A stretch of DNA of 52,554 nucleotides, from positions 106,211 through 158,764 of the forward strand of contig MKUV01000008.1 of NCBI GenBank assembly GCA_001898725.1. The letters are read 5' to 3'. Source of the stretch: Caedibacter sp. 37-49 (GTDB lineage Bacteria; Pseudomonadota; Alphaproteobacteria; Caedimonadales; Caedimonadaceae). The translations under genes were made by a program, and so were the position numbers. Below the pieces are notes generated by a model. The model made no database searches. It was not told the origin of the DNA and saw nothing but the letters and a program-made list of their open reading frames with translations. This document shows, one piece after another, positions 1-8,896 of the stretch. How positions within the stretch are numbered: the first letter of the stretch is position 1; each line of letters starts with the position of its first letter.

Positions 1-570
1 ATCAAACGAGGCGACGTCATTCTCTCTTTTGATGGAAAACCTGTCAAAGAATCTCGTTCCCTTCCTCGAATGGTTGGAGAAGCTACAATTGGAAGTAAAG
101 TTCCGGTAACTTTATGGCGAGAAAGCAAAGAAGTTAAGCTTGAAACGTTAGTTGGCGAATTTGAAGAAGCACAACAAGAAGGACTTATTGTTGATCCTTC
201 AGAGGAAGCTGATACGCAACGCACTAAAAAAGGACCAGAAATTCTTGGCATGTTTATTAAAGAAATAAAACCTGCAGAATTTGAACGTTATGGTGTCTCT
301 GAAAAAGGTGTGGTCATCGTAGGTCTTGACCCAGACAGTGAAGCGGCTGAAAAGGGTTTGCGTCCAGGAGACTTTATTACTGAGACAACAATTTCAGGAA
401 AGCATGAGCGGATTGTTACTTCAGAACAATTATTAAAACTCATTGAAGATGCTCAGAAACAAGGGAAAAAACAAGTTCTTCTCCTTATTAATCGAGGTGG
501 CGTCCAGAGGTTTATTACTTTAGCTCTCACTAAACCTTCTAAGCCTGCTACCCCAAAGGCAGCTGAATAG
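1..570 (+). CDS. degP: DegP/HtrA-type periplasmic serine protease, C-terminal PDZ part (5' end outside window)
   Basis: The reading frame is open from base 1, so only the C-terminal 189 residues are present. They contain the end of a first PDZ domain (IKRGDVILSFDGKPV, then a TIGSKVPVTLWRE strand) and a second PDZ domain at about residues 75-180 (GVVIVGLDPDSEAAEKGLRPGDFI, shown here in part as EAAEKGLRPGDFI). The order PDZ-PDZ at the C-terminus is that of Do-family proteases, which degrade or refold damaged envelope proteins in the periplasm. The trypsin-like catalytic domain must lie upstream of the window and was not seen. A strong hairpin terminator follows the stop. A tail-specific protease or RseP-like protein is less likely, because two tandem PDZ domains close the protein. 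Confidence 0.85.
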   Translation: MKRGDVILSFDGKPVKESRSLPRMVGEATIGSKVPVTLWRESKEVKLETLVGEFEEAQQEGLIVDPSEEADTQRTKKGPEILGMFIKEIKPAEFERYGVSEKGVVIVGLDPDSEAAEKGLRPGDFITETTISGKHERIVTSEQLLKLIEDAQKQGKKQVLLLINRGGVQRFITLALTKPSKPATPKAAE

Positions 571-579
571 CTAACAACA

Positions 580-616
580 AAAAGGCTGGAGAGAGAAATC
601 CCCAGCCTTTTTTTAT
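580..616. terminator. Rho-independent terminator, probably bidirectional
   Basis: The stem AAAAGGCTGG (580-589) pairs with CCAGCCTTTT (602-611) across a 12-base loop, and a T-run follows. The opposite strand also has a T-rich tail, so it can serve both the protease gene and the convergent hydrolase gene. Confidence 0.85.
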
Positions 617-637
617 TTGATTAAATTTTAAAAAAAT

Positions 638-1294
638 TTATCCAGCTCTTGAAATTAAACCAACTGATTTATCCAAATAGTTTCCTACAGAGCTCACAAG
701 TTGTTCTAAGTGATCTGAAAAGAAATGATCTGCGCCTGAGATAATATTCTCTTCTACAACAATATTTTTTTGCTGAGAGAGCTTTTTCGTAAGCTCTTGC
801 ACAGATTCTCTAGGAACAATTGTGTCTTGATCGCCATGAACAATAAGGCCGGATACTGGGCAAGGCGCTAAAAAGCTAAAATCATACATGTTGGCAGGAG
901 GACTGATAGAAATGAATCCATCTAACTCAGGGCGCCGCATCAAAAGTTGCATACTAATCCAAGCTCCAAATGAAAAACCCGCAACCCAACATTGTTTCGC
1001 ATTAGGATTATAAGTCTGCATCCAATCTAAGACAGAGGCTGCATCACTCAGCTCTCCTTCTCCATGACTAAAGCGACCTTCTGATTTACCAACCCCACGA
1101 AAATTAAACCGCAATGTATTAAAACCGCGATCTACAAATGACCGAAAGAGAGCATATGTCACTTTATTATTCATCGTTCCACCGTGCTCAGGATGCGGAT
1201 GAAGAATTAAAGCCATAGGGGCGTAAGGATTATTTCCATGATGATAACGGGCTTCAATGCGCCCTTCTGCTCCGTTAATAATGACTTCAGGCAT
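638..1294 (-). CDS. Alpha/beta hydrolase (cytoplasmic, COG2945-like)
   Basis: This 218-residue protein has the layout of small alpha/beta hydrolases. It has an oxyanion-side HPHPEHGGTM segment near residues 32-41, a nucleophile elbow GFSFG with Ser108, an acid residue in GDQDTIV (Asp157 likely) and the catalytic His190 in GADHFF. There is no signal peptide, so it should act in the cytoplasm. The HPHPxxGG pattern and length fit the uncharacterised esterase/dienelactone hydrolase-like group often annotated as alpha/beta hydrolase or KANL3/Tex30-like. The substrate cannot be told from sequence. It is convergent with the protease gene and shares the terminator between them. The 173 bases upstream hold no other gene. 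Confidence 0.8.
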   Translation of the reverse strand: MPEVIINGAEGRIEARYHHGNNPYAPMALILHPHPEHGGTMNNKVTYALFRSFVDRGFNTLRFNFRGVGKSEGRFSHGEGELSDAASVLDWMQTYNPNAKQCWVAGFSFGAWISMQLLMRRPELDGFISISPPANMYDFSFLAPCPVSGLIVHGDQDTIVPRESVQELTKKLSQQKNIVVEENIISGADHFFSDHLEQLVSSVGNYLDKSVGLISRAG

Positions 1295-1467
1295 ATACTT
1301 GACCTCTTTCTTAAATTATGGATGTTGACTACACCAAATACTATTTTAAAGTCAAGTTTTGTTTTTTAAGTAATTGATAATAAATGAATTTATATTAATT
1401 AAATTCTTTAAATTTCTCTTTTCTTCTAAGATTGTTATTTAAGAGCGTCTACATCTATTTCTTCAAT

Positions 1468-1869
1468 TTAAGAATTTCCTCCGGTTAAAAGATCCAAAGT
1501 ATCTTCCATCAGCTTATCAAATCCGGTATTTATTTCACTCTCTTTGCAACTCTCACCCGAAAGATTGCTACCAACAGAAGACGAGGAAGAAGAGCTACTT
1601 CCGCTAGCAGACGCGTTAGTACCACTCGATGAAGAGTTATTCCCAACAGAAGAAGAACTGTTTCCATTAGAAGAATTATTGCTACCTCCCGTGGATGTTT
1701 CACCAACAGGATCATCTTTCTCTTTAGCTATTATTACGCTTCCAACTACAGCTCCCGCTCCAAGTAATACAAGAATACTTGCACCCCCGATACTTTTGGC
1801 TAGAGGAGGGTTAACCATTTGTATTCCCATCATTAAGATAAGTGTCAATAACTTTATTTTTTTTTGCAT
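1468..1869 (-). CDS. Small secreted serine-rich protein, function unknown
   Basis: The start was placed at the ATG giving MQKKIKLLTLILMMGIQM (133 residues), because GGGAG lies 8 bases upstream; a GTG 9 bases earlier is possible. A hydrophobic segment at residues 6-25 looks like a signal peptide. A second hydrophobic, Gly-rich segment (ASILVLLGAGAVVGSVIIA) at about residues 30-48 could be a membrane anchor. Residues 58-100 are almost only Ser, Asn and Gly, a flexible linker, followed by a short acidic helix-like tail (GFDKLMEDTLDLLTGG). The gene starts 24 bases after the autotransporter stop on the same strand, so the two are likely cotranscribed. I do not recognise a family. It may be a small envelope protein helping or accompanying the autotransporter, but that is inference from position only. 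Confidence 0.6.
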   Translation of the reverse strand: MQKKIKLLTLILMMGIQMVNPPLAKSIGGASILVLLGAGAVVGSVIIAKEKDDPVGETSTGGSNNSSNGNSSSSVGNNSSSSGTNASASGSSSSSSSSVGSNLSGESCKESEINTGFDKLMEDTLDLLTGGNS

Positions 1870-1893
1870 CTCTTCCACTCCCTGTTATTTCTT

Positions 1894-4800
1894 TTAAATT
1901 TTCTTTTTCAGTCCAAGAACAAGCTCATGAGCATGTGATTTCTTGGCTAAGGTAGTTTGGTACCCACCATGGACTGTCCAACCTGTGTTATAGACAACAG
2001 CAATGCTTGGCCCAATATTAAAGCTGTGACGGATTTTACGAGAAGAACTAGTGTTTAAGCTTAATGGATTACCATTTAAGCTAAAGTTTGTTTTCCCTTT
2101 TAATCCATGATCATAGCGATACCCAGTTGTTAGTTGAGCAGACCAGCGACCTTCTTCAAAAGGAAAGACTTTTGTTAAGCTAAAACCTGTTATTCCTGCA
2201 ATATTTGAAGTCGTTTGACGATCAACAGCCATATTAAATTGACCAGCGTTGCGTTCAGTATAAGCTTTGCGACGATTATCAAAAGCTTCAACACCAATAT
2301 AAGGCGTCAGAATCCAATTATTTTTAACTGTCGTATGAGTCAGCGTAACACTTGTAAAAGCTTCTATATTTTCCTGCTTACTTTTAGCTGTCGCTTTTGT
2401 CTGTGCATTAAGAATATTTCTTTCATTATCCGTCTTTCCAAATCCCAACGATAAAACTGTATGTAAAGCGAACTTTTTTCCAAATGGAACAGTTAAATAA
2501 GGTCCTGCAAAAATGCGTCCTATATCTGCTTGTCCTCGATCATTTTTCAGATCGACGTGGGTCCCCGAATAGCCTGCAAATATACCAAAATCCATATTTT
2601 TAAATAAAGTGGTGCTTAAACCAGCGACAAGCCCACCACTTCGACTCTTATAACCAGCGATAGAACCATCATTATTTTGAAACCCTAACGCTCCCATTGC
2701 ACGCACCCACATAACTTTACCAGTTTCTTGCAACACGGCGAAAGGTGACGATGTAGATCTTTTACTTAAACGATCTGTAATATTATGTTTACTAGATGGT
2801 TTATAGATATCTATTTGTTGTAACGCAGAAGCATAGGTGCTCTGCTCATGAAGTTTTTCAAGCATCTTCATTTCATATCTTGCTTGCGGTGCATAGGCTG
2901 CAAATGCCGAACATTTTTCATTTTCTATATTATCTGATATTTGTTTTCTCAGAATATCTCCAATTTCTTGATAATGAATTCTTGTTATGTCGTTGGAAGC
3001 CAAAATTTCAGCTTGTAATCCTTGAGTTGCTTCATTTTTATCTGCTTCATTACTTGAAGGAGTTAAATATCTTAGAATAAGTTTAAGGATACTTTGATTA
3101 TCACCTTCTTCTTTTACAGGATCAAGGTAATAGCCGCTACCAGATGTAAATGGTCCTCCTGCAAGAATTGCTTCTGAAAAATCTCCAGTAATTCCCTCAT
3201 TCGACTTAATGATTTCAAAGACTTGACCAACATTATATGTTCCAGGCTTTGCAATAATTTGTAAAATAGCTTTACCTTCAATCGTAACAGCACCAATAAC
3301 ATCTAATAAACTTGCCGTTCCTTCAGGCGTGATATTAACGCGAAGGATACCATTATTCTGCTTATAACTTCCATCAATAGTAAGTGTTCCTGGTGTTGTA
3401 TTGGAGCCAGGAACAACAGTACCTTCACTATTGAATACATCTTGCGTGATTCGCCCGGTACCACTTAATATACCATTTGTATCAACTGTAAATTTTGAAC
3501 CTACTGTAGCGTTTCCTAGAAGGTTAATAGTTCCTTGTGAAATATAAACTTCATTATTATTCTGAAGCTTACTTAGGTTTAATGATCCTATACCCTCTTT
3601 AATAAGAAACTTATCTCCTTGAAGTCCATTAGTAAATGTTACAGCATGTGGGCCAGTATCAATCGTAACCCCAATGTTTGGGTTGCCAGCAGTTTCAAAA
3701 GTTCTATTGGAAATTACGTCTGCAGTGAACTTAAGTGTCCCTTTTTCTAGGATTATTGGTTTAACTGAGCTAGGATCCCCAAGATTTTTATCATTTTGAA
3801 TACTTAAAGTCCCAGCTGCGAGTATCAATGAACCTGTATAACCACTGTTATCACCTGTTAAAATGAGTGTTCCAAGGTCGCCTTGTTTTTTTACTAAACC
3901 AGTTTCGCCTGAAATTTGCCCATTTAGTGTCACTGTGTTATTGCCTGTGTCTAAATTAACCTGCTCGTTTTCAGCACTAATAATCTCAAAGGGTCTATTT
4001 AAAATCATATTAGAGGTTAATTGAAGCGTTCCTGCAGATAACAGTAATGGCTTGTTTAAAGCACCAAGATTTCTATCATTTTGTATACTTAAAATCCCAC
4101 TTACTAACCCAAATATTCCATTATATTCCAAGTTATTACTGGTTAATATAAGAGTTCCATCACCTATTTTAGTTAAGTAACCATTATTTCCAGAAATCTG
4201 ACTACTTAAAGTAACGATATTTGCACCTGTATCTAAGTTGACTAAGTCATTACCGACGTTAATAATCTGTAATGGTCTGTCTAGATTCATTCCTGCGAGA
4301 AAAGAAAGCGTGCCATTTTTTAAGGCTAAGGGACGATTTAATTCAACGTTTCCTAAATTACTATTATCGGTAATGCCTAAAAAACCTTTTTCTAGACGGA
4401 GTGAACCTTTATAGTTGCTATTGTCACCTAATAAATTAAGTGTTCCATCGCCGCCTTTAACAATTTGGCCATTCGAAACCGAAGCAAATGCAGAAAGCTG
4501 TATAATCCTATCTTGATCTGGTGAAATTGTGACCTGAGCATCATCCATCATGAAGATTGAACGACCTAAGCCTTCACCGTTCCTTGAAGCATCTCCATTA
4601 ACAGTTCCACCAAATACTTGGTTCGTACCATCAAACAAGATACTCTCATTACTTTTTTTAAGCGTTAGTTTTCCCATCACAAAGAGGGCGCCACCTAACC
4701 CAGCACCGCCACCACCAAAGCCGCCTGTGTAACTGCCATCACCAGCGGCAAACCCGCCTCGTCCTTGGCTTCCTGCAATATTATTCTGCGTCGAACCGCC

Positions 4801-5871
4801 GCCACCACCAAAACCGCCACCACCGCCAGCTGTTCCAATGAAAGTGCCATCGCCCTCCGGATTTGCAAGGTTTATGGCGCCGCCGCCACCACCGCCAAAA
4901 CCACCACCGCCACCACCACCGGAACCAGCAAGGTTGTAAGGTCCACCAGCGCCACCGCCACCGCCAAATACAGGACTGCCAGAAGCACCACCACCTAAAA
5001 AGGATCCTTCTCCACCACCTGCAGCACTAACTGCCCCAATATCAGGAAAACTAGCTGCACCGCCTACAGTATTCCCACCATTCCCTCCATTTTCTTGGTC
5101 GCTACCGCCACCACCGCCACCGCCAAGGCCGCCACCGCCACCACCACCGCCATTGGTGAGATTAGTACCCCCTTGTCCTGCTAACACGATGTCACCGACT
5201 TTTACACCTTGTCCTCCAGCACCAGTTCTCTCTCCTCCTTGACCTGGAGCTCCTGTGCTTTGGATAACATTTGCACCATATCCACTTCCTCCGCCTGAAC
5301 GAGTGTTAGCTTCTGTTCCAGTACCACCGCCTCCATTAGTTGGAAATTCATTATCATACGCAACAGTGCTTCCGCCTTCAGCTGTATTATTTGAAAAAGT
5401 AACGTTTTCAGCAATGAGATGCCCATTTTGATTGATAAGAACAGCGCCGCCAAGGCCGGCACCACCACCACCATAAGTGCTGCGTCCACCTTTTGCCATT
5501 CCGTTTTGGATCTTCATATTCTTTAATTCGAGAGTGATTGGAGCATTGCCTCTACCCACGAAAAATGGCCGATAGGCTCCATTTCCATCAAGTATCACAA
5601 TACCATTAGCTGCACCTGCGCCATTTATCGTCAGATTTTTTTGAATGATTGGAAGGACGCTAGCTAAATTAATTGGAGCATGTACTCCGGGATTAAAAGT
5701 AATTGTTGAATTGGCATCCCCATGCGCGTTGGCTTGCTCAATTGCATTTCTTAATGAGCCTACCCCCACATCGTTACTGTTTTGCACAAGAAAATTTTCA
5801 GCATACGCAAAAGATGTAAGGGCTGTGGTTAAAAGAGCTCCTTTTAAGCTATTTGCGACTATAAATTTCAT
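1894..5871 (-). CDS. Type Va autotransporter (glycine-rich beta-helix passenger, outer-membrane beta-barrel)
   Basis: The 1325-residue protein starts after AGGAT (8 bases before ATG) with a signal peptide (MKFIVANSLKGALLTTALTS..., likely cut after FAYA at residue 24). Residues 25-135 resemble the right-handed beta-helix start of polymorphic outer-membrane/adhesin proteins (TITFNPG, TINGAGAANG). Residues 134-395 are extremely Gly-rich. GGAV and FSNN around residues 142-161 recall the GGA(I/L/V) and FxxN motifs of chlamydial Pmp proteins. Three passenger repeats of about 95 residues follow (473-760), then a SGTGRITQDVFNSEGTVVPG autochaperone-like stretch (803-822). The last 275 residues (about 1050-1325) alternate like a 12-strand barrel (MWVRAMGALGFQ, FGIFAGYSG, LTTGYRYDHGL). 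It ends in KKKI rather than the usual terminal aromatic residue. Role: surface-displayed adhesin or effector, inferred. Confidence 0.9.
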   Translation of the reverse strand: MKFIVANSLKGALLTTALTSFAYAENFLVQNSNDVGVGSLRNAIEQANAHGDANSTITFNPGVHAPINLASVLPIIQKNLTINGAGAANGIVILDGNGAYRPFFVGRGNAPITLELKNMKIQNGMAKGGRSTYGGGGAGLGGAVLINQNGHLIAENVTFSNNTAEGGSTVAYDNEFPTNGGGGTGTEANTRSGGGSGYGANVIQSTGAPGQGGERTGAGGQGVKVGDIVLAGQGGTNLTNGGGGGGGGLGGGGGGGSDQENGGNGGNTVGGAASFPDIGAVSAAGGGEGSFLGGGASGSPVFGGGGGAGGPYNLAGSGGGGGGGFGGGGGGAINLANPEGDGTFIGTAGGGGGFGGGGGSTQNNIAGSQGRGGFAAGDGSYTGGFGGGGAGLGGALFVMGKLTLKKSNESILFDGTNQVFGGTVNGDASRNGEGLGRSIFMMDDAQVTISPDQDRIIQLSAFASVSNGQIVKGGDGTLNLLGDNSNYKGSLRLEKGFLGITDNSNLGNVELNRPLALKNGTLSFLAGMNLDRPLQIINVGNDLVNLDTGANIVTLSSQISGNNGYLTKIGDGTLILTSNNLEYNGIFGLVSGILSIQNDRNLGALNKPLLLSAGTLQLTSNMILNRPFEIISAENEQVNLDTGNNTVTLNGQISGETGLVKKQGDLGTLILTGDNSGYTGSLILAAGTLSIQNDKNLGDPSSVKPIILEKGTLKFTADVISNRTFETAGNPNIGVTIDTGPHAVTFTNGLQGDKFLIKEGIGSLNLSKLQNNNEVYISQGTINLLGNATVGSKFTVDTNGILSGTGRITQDVFNSEGTVVPGSNTTPGTLTIDGSYKQNNGILRVNITPEGTASLLDVIGAVTIEGKAILQIIAKPGTYNVGQVFEIIKSNEGITGDFSEAILAGGPFTSGSGYYLDPVKEEGDNQSILKLILRYLTPSSNEADKNEATQGLQAEILASNDITRIHYQEIGDILRKQISDNIENEKCSAFAAYAPQARYEMKMLEKLHEQSTYASALQQIDIYKPSSKHNITDRLSKRSTSSPFAVLQETGKVMWVRAMGALGFQNNDGSIAGYKSRSGGLVAGLSTTLFKNMDFGIFAGYSGTHVDLKNDRGQADIGRIFAGPYLTVPFGKKFALHTVLSLGFGKTDNERNILNAQTKATAKSKQENIEAFTSVTLTHTTVKNNWILTPYIGVEAFDNRRKAYTERNAGQFNMAVDRQTTSNIAGITGFSLTKVFPFEEGRWSAQLTTGYRYDHGLKGKTNFSLNGNPLSLNTSSSRKIRHSFNIGPSIAVVYNTGWTVHGGYQTTLAKKSHAHELVLGLKKKI
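3592..4455 (-). repeat. Three tandem passenger repeats of the autotransporter
   Basis: Residues 473-568, 569-663 and 664-760 share one pattern: GDGTL.L......Y.GSL.L..G.LSI....NLG, then KPL.L..GTL.......NRP.EI, then VNLDTG...VTL..QISG. This is the autotransporter-associated beta-strand (PATR-like) pattern that stacks as beta-helix coils. The third copy is the most diverged. Confidence 0.8.
4687..5472 (-). other. Glycine-rich low-complexity segment of the autotransporter passenger
   Basis: It encodes residues 134-395, where runs of up to eight Gly are broken by short polar words (SDQENGGNGG, SFLGGGASGSP). The DNA is rich in GGC/GGT codons and is locally much more GC-rich than its surroundings. 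It is prone to slippage and copy-number change; repeated GGN tracts invite phase or length variation. Confidence 0.85.
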
Positions 5872-5981
5872 ATTATCTATCCTGTATTTAATTAAAATTT
5901 TCTTTAATTTAGATTAAAAATTGTTAATTTTTGGTTACTTGAATGTTTATTTTTTGAAAAGAACGACGTTTTTTTCGAAAC

Positions 5982-6006
5982 AATCTTGACTAATTTAGTC
6001 AGAATA
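5982..6006 (+). promoter_or_regulatory. Putative IscR operator overlapping the isc promoter
   Basis: A perfect inverted repeat GACTAA-T-TTAGTC lies at 5988-6000. The wider sequence TTGACTAATTTAGTCAG (5986-6002) fits the core YYGACTRWWWYAGTCRR of the type 1 IscR site known from gammaproteobacteria at every position; the outer bases fit less well. TTGACT at 5986-5991 could double as a -35 box, with a weak -10 (TAGTTT, 6009-6014) 17 bases on. It sits about 40 bp upstream of the iscR start, so autoregulation of the whole isc operon by Fe-S-loaded IscR is the obvious reading. The motif is directly seen; the binding is inferred. Confidence 0.75.
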
Positions 6007-6039
6007 GATAGTTTATTCTCTAAACCTCGAGGTTCGACA

Positions 6040-6489
6040 ATGAGATTAGGGACTAAAGGGCGCTACGCCGTTATTGCAATGACTGACCTTGCTAGTCATG
6101 CTGAGCAAAAACCAATCACACTTACGGAAATTGCCCACCGACAATCTCTTTCCCTCTCTTATCTTGAGCAACTCTTTATTAAGCTGCGCCAGAAAGGACT
6201 CGTTGAAAGTGTCCGTGGCAGTAGTGGAGGATACTTATTAGCTATGTCTCCTGAAAAAATTAGAATTCGAGATATTATTCTTGCGGCCGAAGAAAATATT
6301 AAATCGACACAATGCGAGGCCGCTTCATTGCAAAGCTGCCGAGGTCAATCAGAGCGTTGTCTAACACATAATCTTTGGGCTGGGCTTGAGAAACATATTT
6401 TGGACTATTTAGGATCAATCTCACTAGAAGATGTCTGTGCACGTCGTATTTCCTCAAATGGCTGTGCACTCAAAGAGGCTGTAGCATGA
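6040..6489 (+). CDS. iscR: Fe-S cluster sensing Rrf2-family regulator IscR
   Basis: The start was set at MRLGTKGRYAVIAM because that is the conserved Rrf2/IscR N-terminus and GAGG lies 7 bases upstream. The protein is 149 residues. A winged helix fills about residues 1-75 (ITLTEIAHRQSLSLSYLEQLF is the recognition region). The three cluster-binding cysteines Cys92, Cys100 and Cys107 are present, spaced slightly wider than the enterobacterial 92/98/104, with a His at 110 as possible fourth ligand. IscR represses the isc operon when it carries its [2Fe-2S] cluster and so couples biogenesis to demand. The stop overlaps the next start (ATGA), so it is translationally coupled to the first desulfurase gene. 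Confidence 0.93.
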   Translation: MRLGTKGRYAVIAMTDLASHAEQKPITLTEIAHRQSLSLSYLEQLFIKLRQKGLVESVRGSSGGYLLAMSPEKIRIRDIILAAEENIKSTQCEAASLQSCRGQSERCLTHNLWAGLEKHILDYLGSISLEDVCARRISSNGCALKEAVA

Positions 6490-7667
6490 AGAAGACGCCA
6501 ATCTATCTTGATTATAATGCCGCCATGCCCTTGCGAGAGTGTGCCTTAAAAGAAATGCAAAGTATTTTATCGTTGACTGGTAATCCCTCTTCAATCCATC
6601 ACTTTGGTCGGGCTCTTTCAATGCGTGTCGAAAATGCGCGGCAACAAATTGCAACTTCTTTGAATACGCTGCCTGCAGAGATCATTTTCACAAGCGGAGG
6701 AACAGAAGCTAATAACTTAGTACTGCAAAGTCATGCTAAAAATGGTTATAAGATCCTCGCCAGTGCCATTGAACATGATTCCGTTTTGAAAAGTGTCGAA
6801 AATTTAGAAACAATTCCGGTTGATGATCAAGGGATCGTATGCTTGACTTCCTTGGAAAATCTCTTACAGAAGAAAACAAAACCAACGCTCGTCTCAGTCA
6901 TGATTGCCAACAATGAAACAGGCGTTATTCAGCCTCTCAATGAAATCGTTACGATAGCTAAACGTTATAATACCCTTGTTCATACAGATGCTGCGCAAGC
7001 TATAGGGCGTATACCTTGCGACTTTAAAAATTTAGGCGTTGATTTTATGACACTTTCTTCTCTGAAAGTAGGTGGACCTGCCGGTGTTGGCGCTCTTATT
7101 GCGAAAGAAAAATTACCTCTATCACCTTTATTATTGGGCGGAGGACAAGAACGAAGCAAACGTGCAGGTACACTTAATGCCGCTGGCATTTGTGGATTTG
7201 CTAAAGCGATAACTGAAGCCACTCAAGAAGATTGGCATCCTTGCCAAATGTTAAGAGATGAACTCGAACTTTCACTTCTTCGGCTAACACCTGAGGCTCG
7301 CATCTTTAGCCAACAAGCACCTCGCCTTCCCAATACAACATGCATTTCCTTTCCGCAGCACAGAAGTGATAAATACGTCATGCTCTACGATCTTGAAGGA
7401 ATTGCAATTAGTTCTGGCTCAGCTTGTTCTTCAGGAAAAATTAAACCTTCTCATGCACTTAAAGCAATGGCCACTGCTGAAAATTATATTCATTCAGCTA
7501 TTCGTGTCAGTTTAGGTCGTCAAACAACAAAAATCGAAGTTGAAAAATTTTGTGAAATTTGGCACATAATTGCCACCAAAAACCAACATCAACCTCTTTC
7601 AAAAGAGCCTTTTGTGCAAGATGTCACGATATCAAGGAGAGAATCTTATGCCAGTCCTGAACTTTAA
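6486..7667 (+). CDS. Cysteine desulfurase-like protein, divergent first copy (NifS/Spl1-like)
   Basis: A class V PLP enzyme of 393 residues. It has the N-terminal [19 protein letters not shown] phosphate-binding loop, [12 protein letters not shown] and catalytic-loop Cys in SSGSACSSG. The usual SSHK(I/L)YGPKG lysine motif reads [12 protein letters not shown]: the lysine is kept but the flanking His, Tyr and second Lys are not. A divergent NifS-like gene in front of iscS is also known from Rickettsia (called Spl1 there). It overlaps iscR by 4 bases and the next gene by 20. It may be a partner or a specialised desulfurase, possibly with reduced activity, but the sequence alone cannot tell. The C-terminal 25 residues after the conserved core ([12 protein letters not shown]) look unconstrained, since they lie over the next gene's start region. 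Confidence 0.85.
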   Translation: MKKTPIYLDYNAAMPLRECALKEMQSILSLTGNPSSIHHFGRALSMRVENARQQIATSLNTLPAEIIFTSGGTEANNLVLQSHAKNGYKILASAIEHDSVLKSVENLETIPVDDQGIVCLTSLENLLQKKTKPTLVSVMIANNETGVIQPLNEIVTIAKRYNTLVHTDAAQAIGRIPCDFKNLGVDFMTLSSLKVGGPAGVGALIAKEKLPLSPLLLGGGQERSKRAGTLNAAGICGFAKAITEATQEDWHPCQMLRDELELSLLRLTPEARIFSQQAPRLPNTTCISFPQHRSDKYVMLYDLEGIAISSGSACSSGKIKPSHALKAMATAENYIHSAIRVSLGRQTTKIEVEKFCEIWHIIATKNQHQPLSKEPFVQDVTISRRESYASPEL

Positions 7668-8886
7668 CCTTTCTCACCCCGATATGATATATCTTGATTA
7701 TCAAGCAACGACACCTTGCGATCCTCGTGTTGTTGAAAAAATGCTGCCTTATTTTACAGAATACTTTGGCAATCCCCATTCTCGGAACCATCAATTTGGA
7801 TGGGATGCTGAAGCAGCTGTTGAAACAGCTCGTCATCAAGTTGCTGATATTCTAGGCGCTCATCCAAAAGAAATTATTTTTACCTCTGGTGCAACAGAAT
7901 CAAATAATCTAGCTCTGAAAGGAGTTGCTTACTTCAATCAAGCAGAAAAAAACCACATCATTACTTGTGTAACTGAGCATAAGTGCGTGCTCGACACATG
8001 CCGTCATCTTGAGCAACAAGGCTTTGAAATAACTTACTTACCTGTTGATAGTAACGGTTTACTTGATCTTCAAAAACTCGAAGAAGCCATTACAGAGAAA
8101 ACAGCTCTCGTTTCCATTATGGCTGTCAATAATGAAATAGGTGTCATTCAGCCTTTGAAAGAAATTGGGGCAATTTGTCGTAAAAAGGGTGTTTTTTTTC
8201 ATACAGATGCGGCTCAAGCTGTAGGTAAGATTCGATTGGATGTTAAAGAGATGAATATTGATCTCTTAAGCCTTTCAAGCCATAAACTTTATGGTCCTAA
8301 AGGTATTGGCGTTTTATACGTTGGACGCAAACCGAGAGTGAGACTAATCTCACAAATGAATGGTGGGGGACAAGAACGAGGCATGCGATCCGGAACTCTT
8401 TCACCTGCTTTATGTGTTGGCTTGGGTGAAGCTTGTCGCATCGCGCATCAAGAGATGGATTCTGAGCTCGCTCGCTTAACTAAATTAAGTGATTCCTTCC
8501 TTAAAAAGATTGAAACTTCTCTTGATCAAGTTTATTTAAATGGTGATCGGACACAAAGGATTCCAGGCAATCTTAACCTTAGCTTTGCCCATGTCGAAGG
8601 AGAAGGATTGATGATGGCGATTAAGAATCTTGCTGTTTCGTCAGGTTCTGCCTGCACTTCAGAGTCTCTTGAGCCCTCATACGTTTTACGTGCGCTTGGT
8701 GTGGATGAAGAACTTGCTCATACCTCTTTAAGAATTGGTTTTGGACGTTTTACAACACCCCAAGAAGTTGATAAGGCGAGTGAGATACTGATCTCGGCTG
8801 TTCAGAAACTGCGAGAAATGAGTCCTTTATGGGAAATGGCACAACAAGGAATTGATTTAAAAACCATCAATTGGGCTGCACACTGA
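7648..8886 (+). CDS. iscS: Cysteine desulfurase IscS
   Basis: The start was set at MPVLNFNL because AAGGAGAG lies just upstream; a longer in-frame version from 7570 would run over the previous gene without need. The 412-residue protein is close to the usual 404. Motifs: [52 protein letters not shown], the PLP lysine in [12 protein letters not shown] and the persulfide Cys in [14 protein letters not shown]. It takes sulfur from L-cysteine and passes it as persulfide to IscU. It contacts IscU and probably tRNA-modifying acceptors. Compared with the gene in front, every active-site motif is canonical, so this is the working IscS. Confidence 0.95.
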   Translation: MPVLNFNLSHPDMIYLDYQATTPCDPRVVEKMLPYFTEYFGNPHSRNHQFGWDAEAAVETARHQVADILGAHPKEIIFTSGATESNNLALKGVAYFNQAEKNHIITCVTEHKCVLDTCRHLEQQGFEITYLPVDSNGLLDLQKLEEAITEKTALVSIMAVNNEIGVIQPLKEIGAICRKKGVFFHTDAAQAVGKIRLDVKEMNIDLLSLSSHKLYGPKGIGVLYVGRKPRVRLISQMNGGGQERGMRSGTLSPALCVGLGEACRIAHQEMDSELARLTKLSDSFLKKIETSLDQVYLNGDRTQRIPGNLNLSFAHVEGEGLMMAIKNLAVSSGSACTSESLEPSYVLRALGVDEELAHTSLRIGFGRFTTPQEVDKASEILISAVQKLREMSPLWEMAQQGIDLKTINWAAH

Positions 8887-8896
8887 GGAGAAGATT

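Noticed and set aside
1544-1897. Plus-strand open frame over the Ser-rich gene, and similar antisense frames over the autotransporter
   Set aside because: They mirror the low-complexity codons of the real genes on the minus strand; no ribosome site or family match.
4550-4998. Antisense frames opposite the Gly-rich segment
   Set aside because: Frames rich in Pro, Ala and Thr are the expected mirror of GGN codons, not separate proteins.
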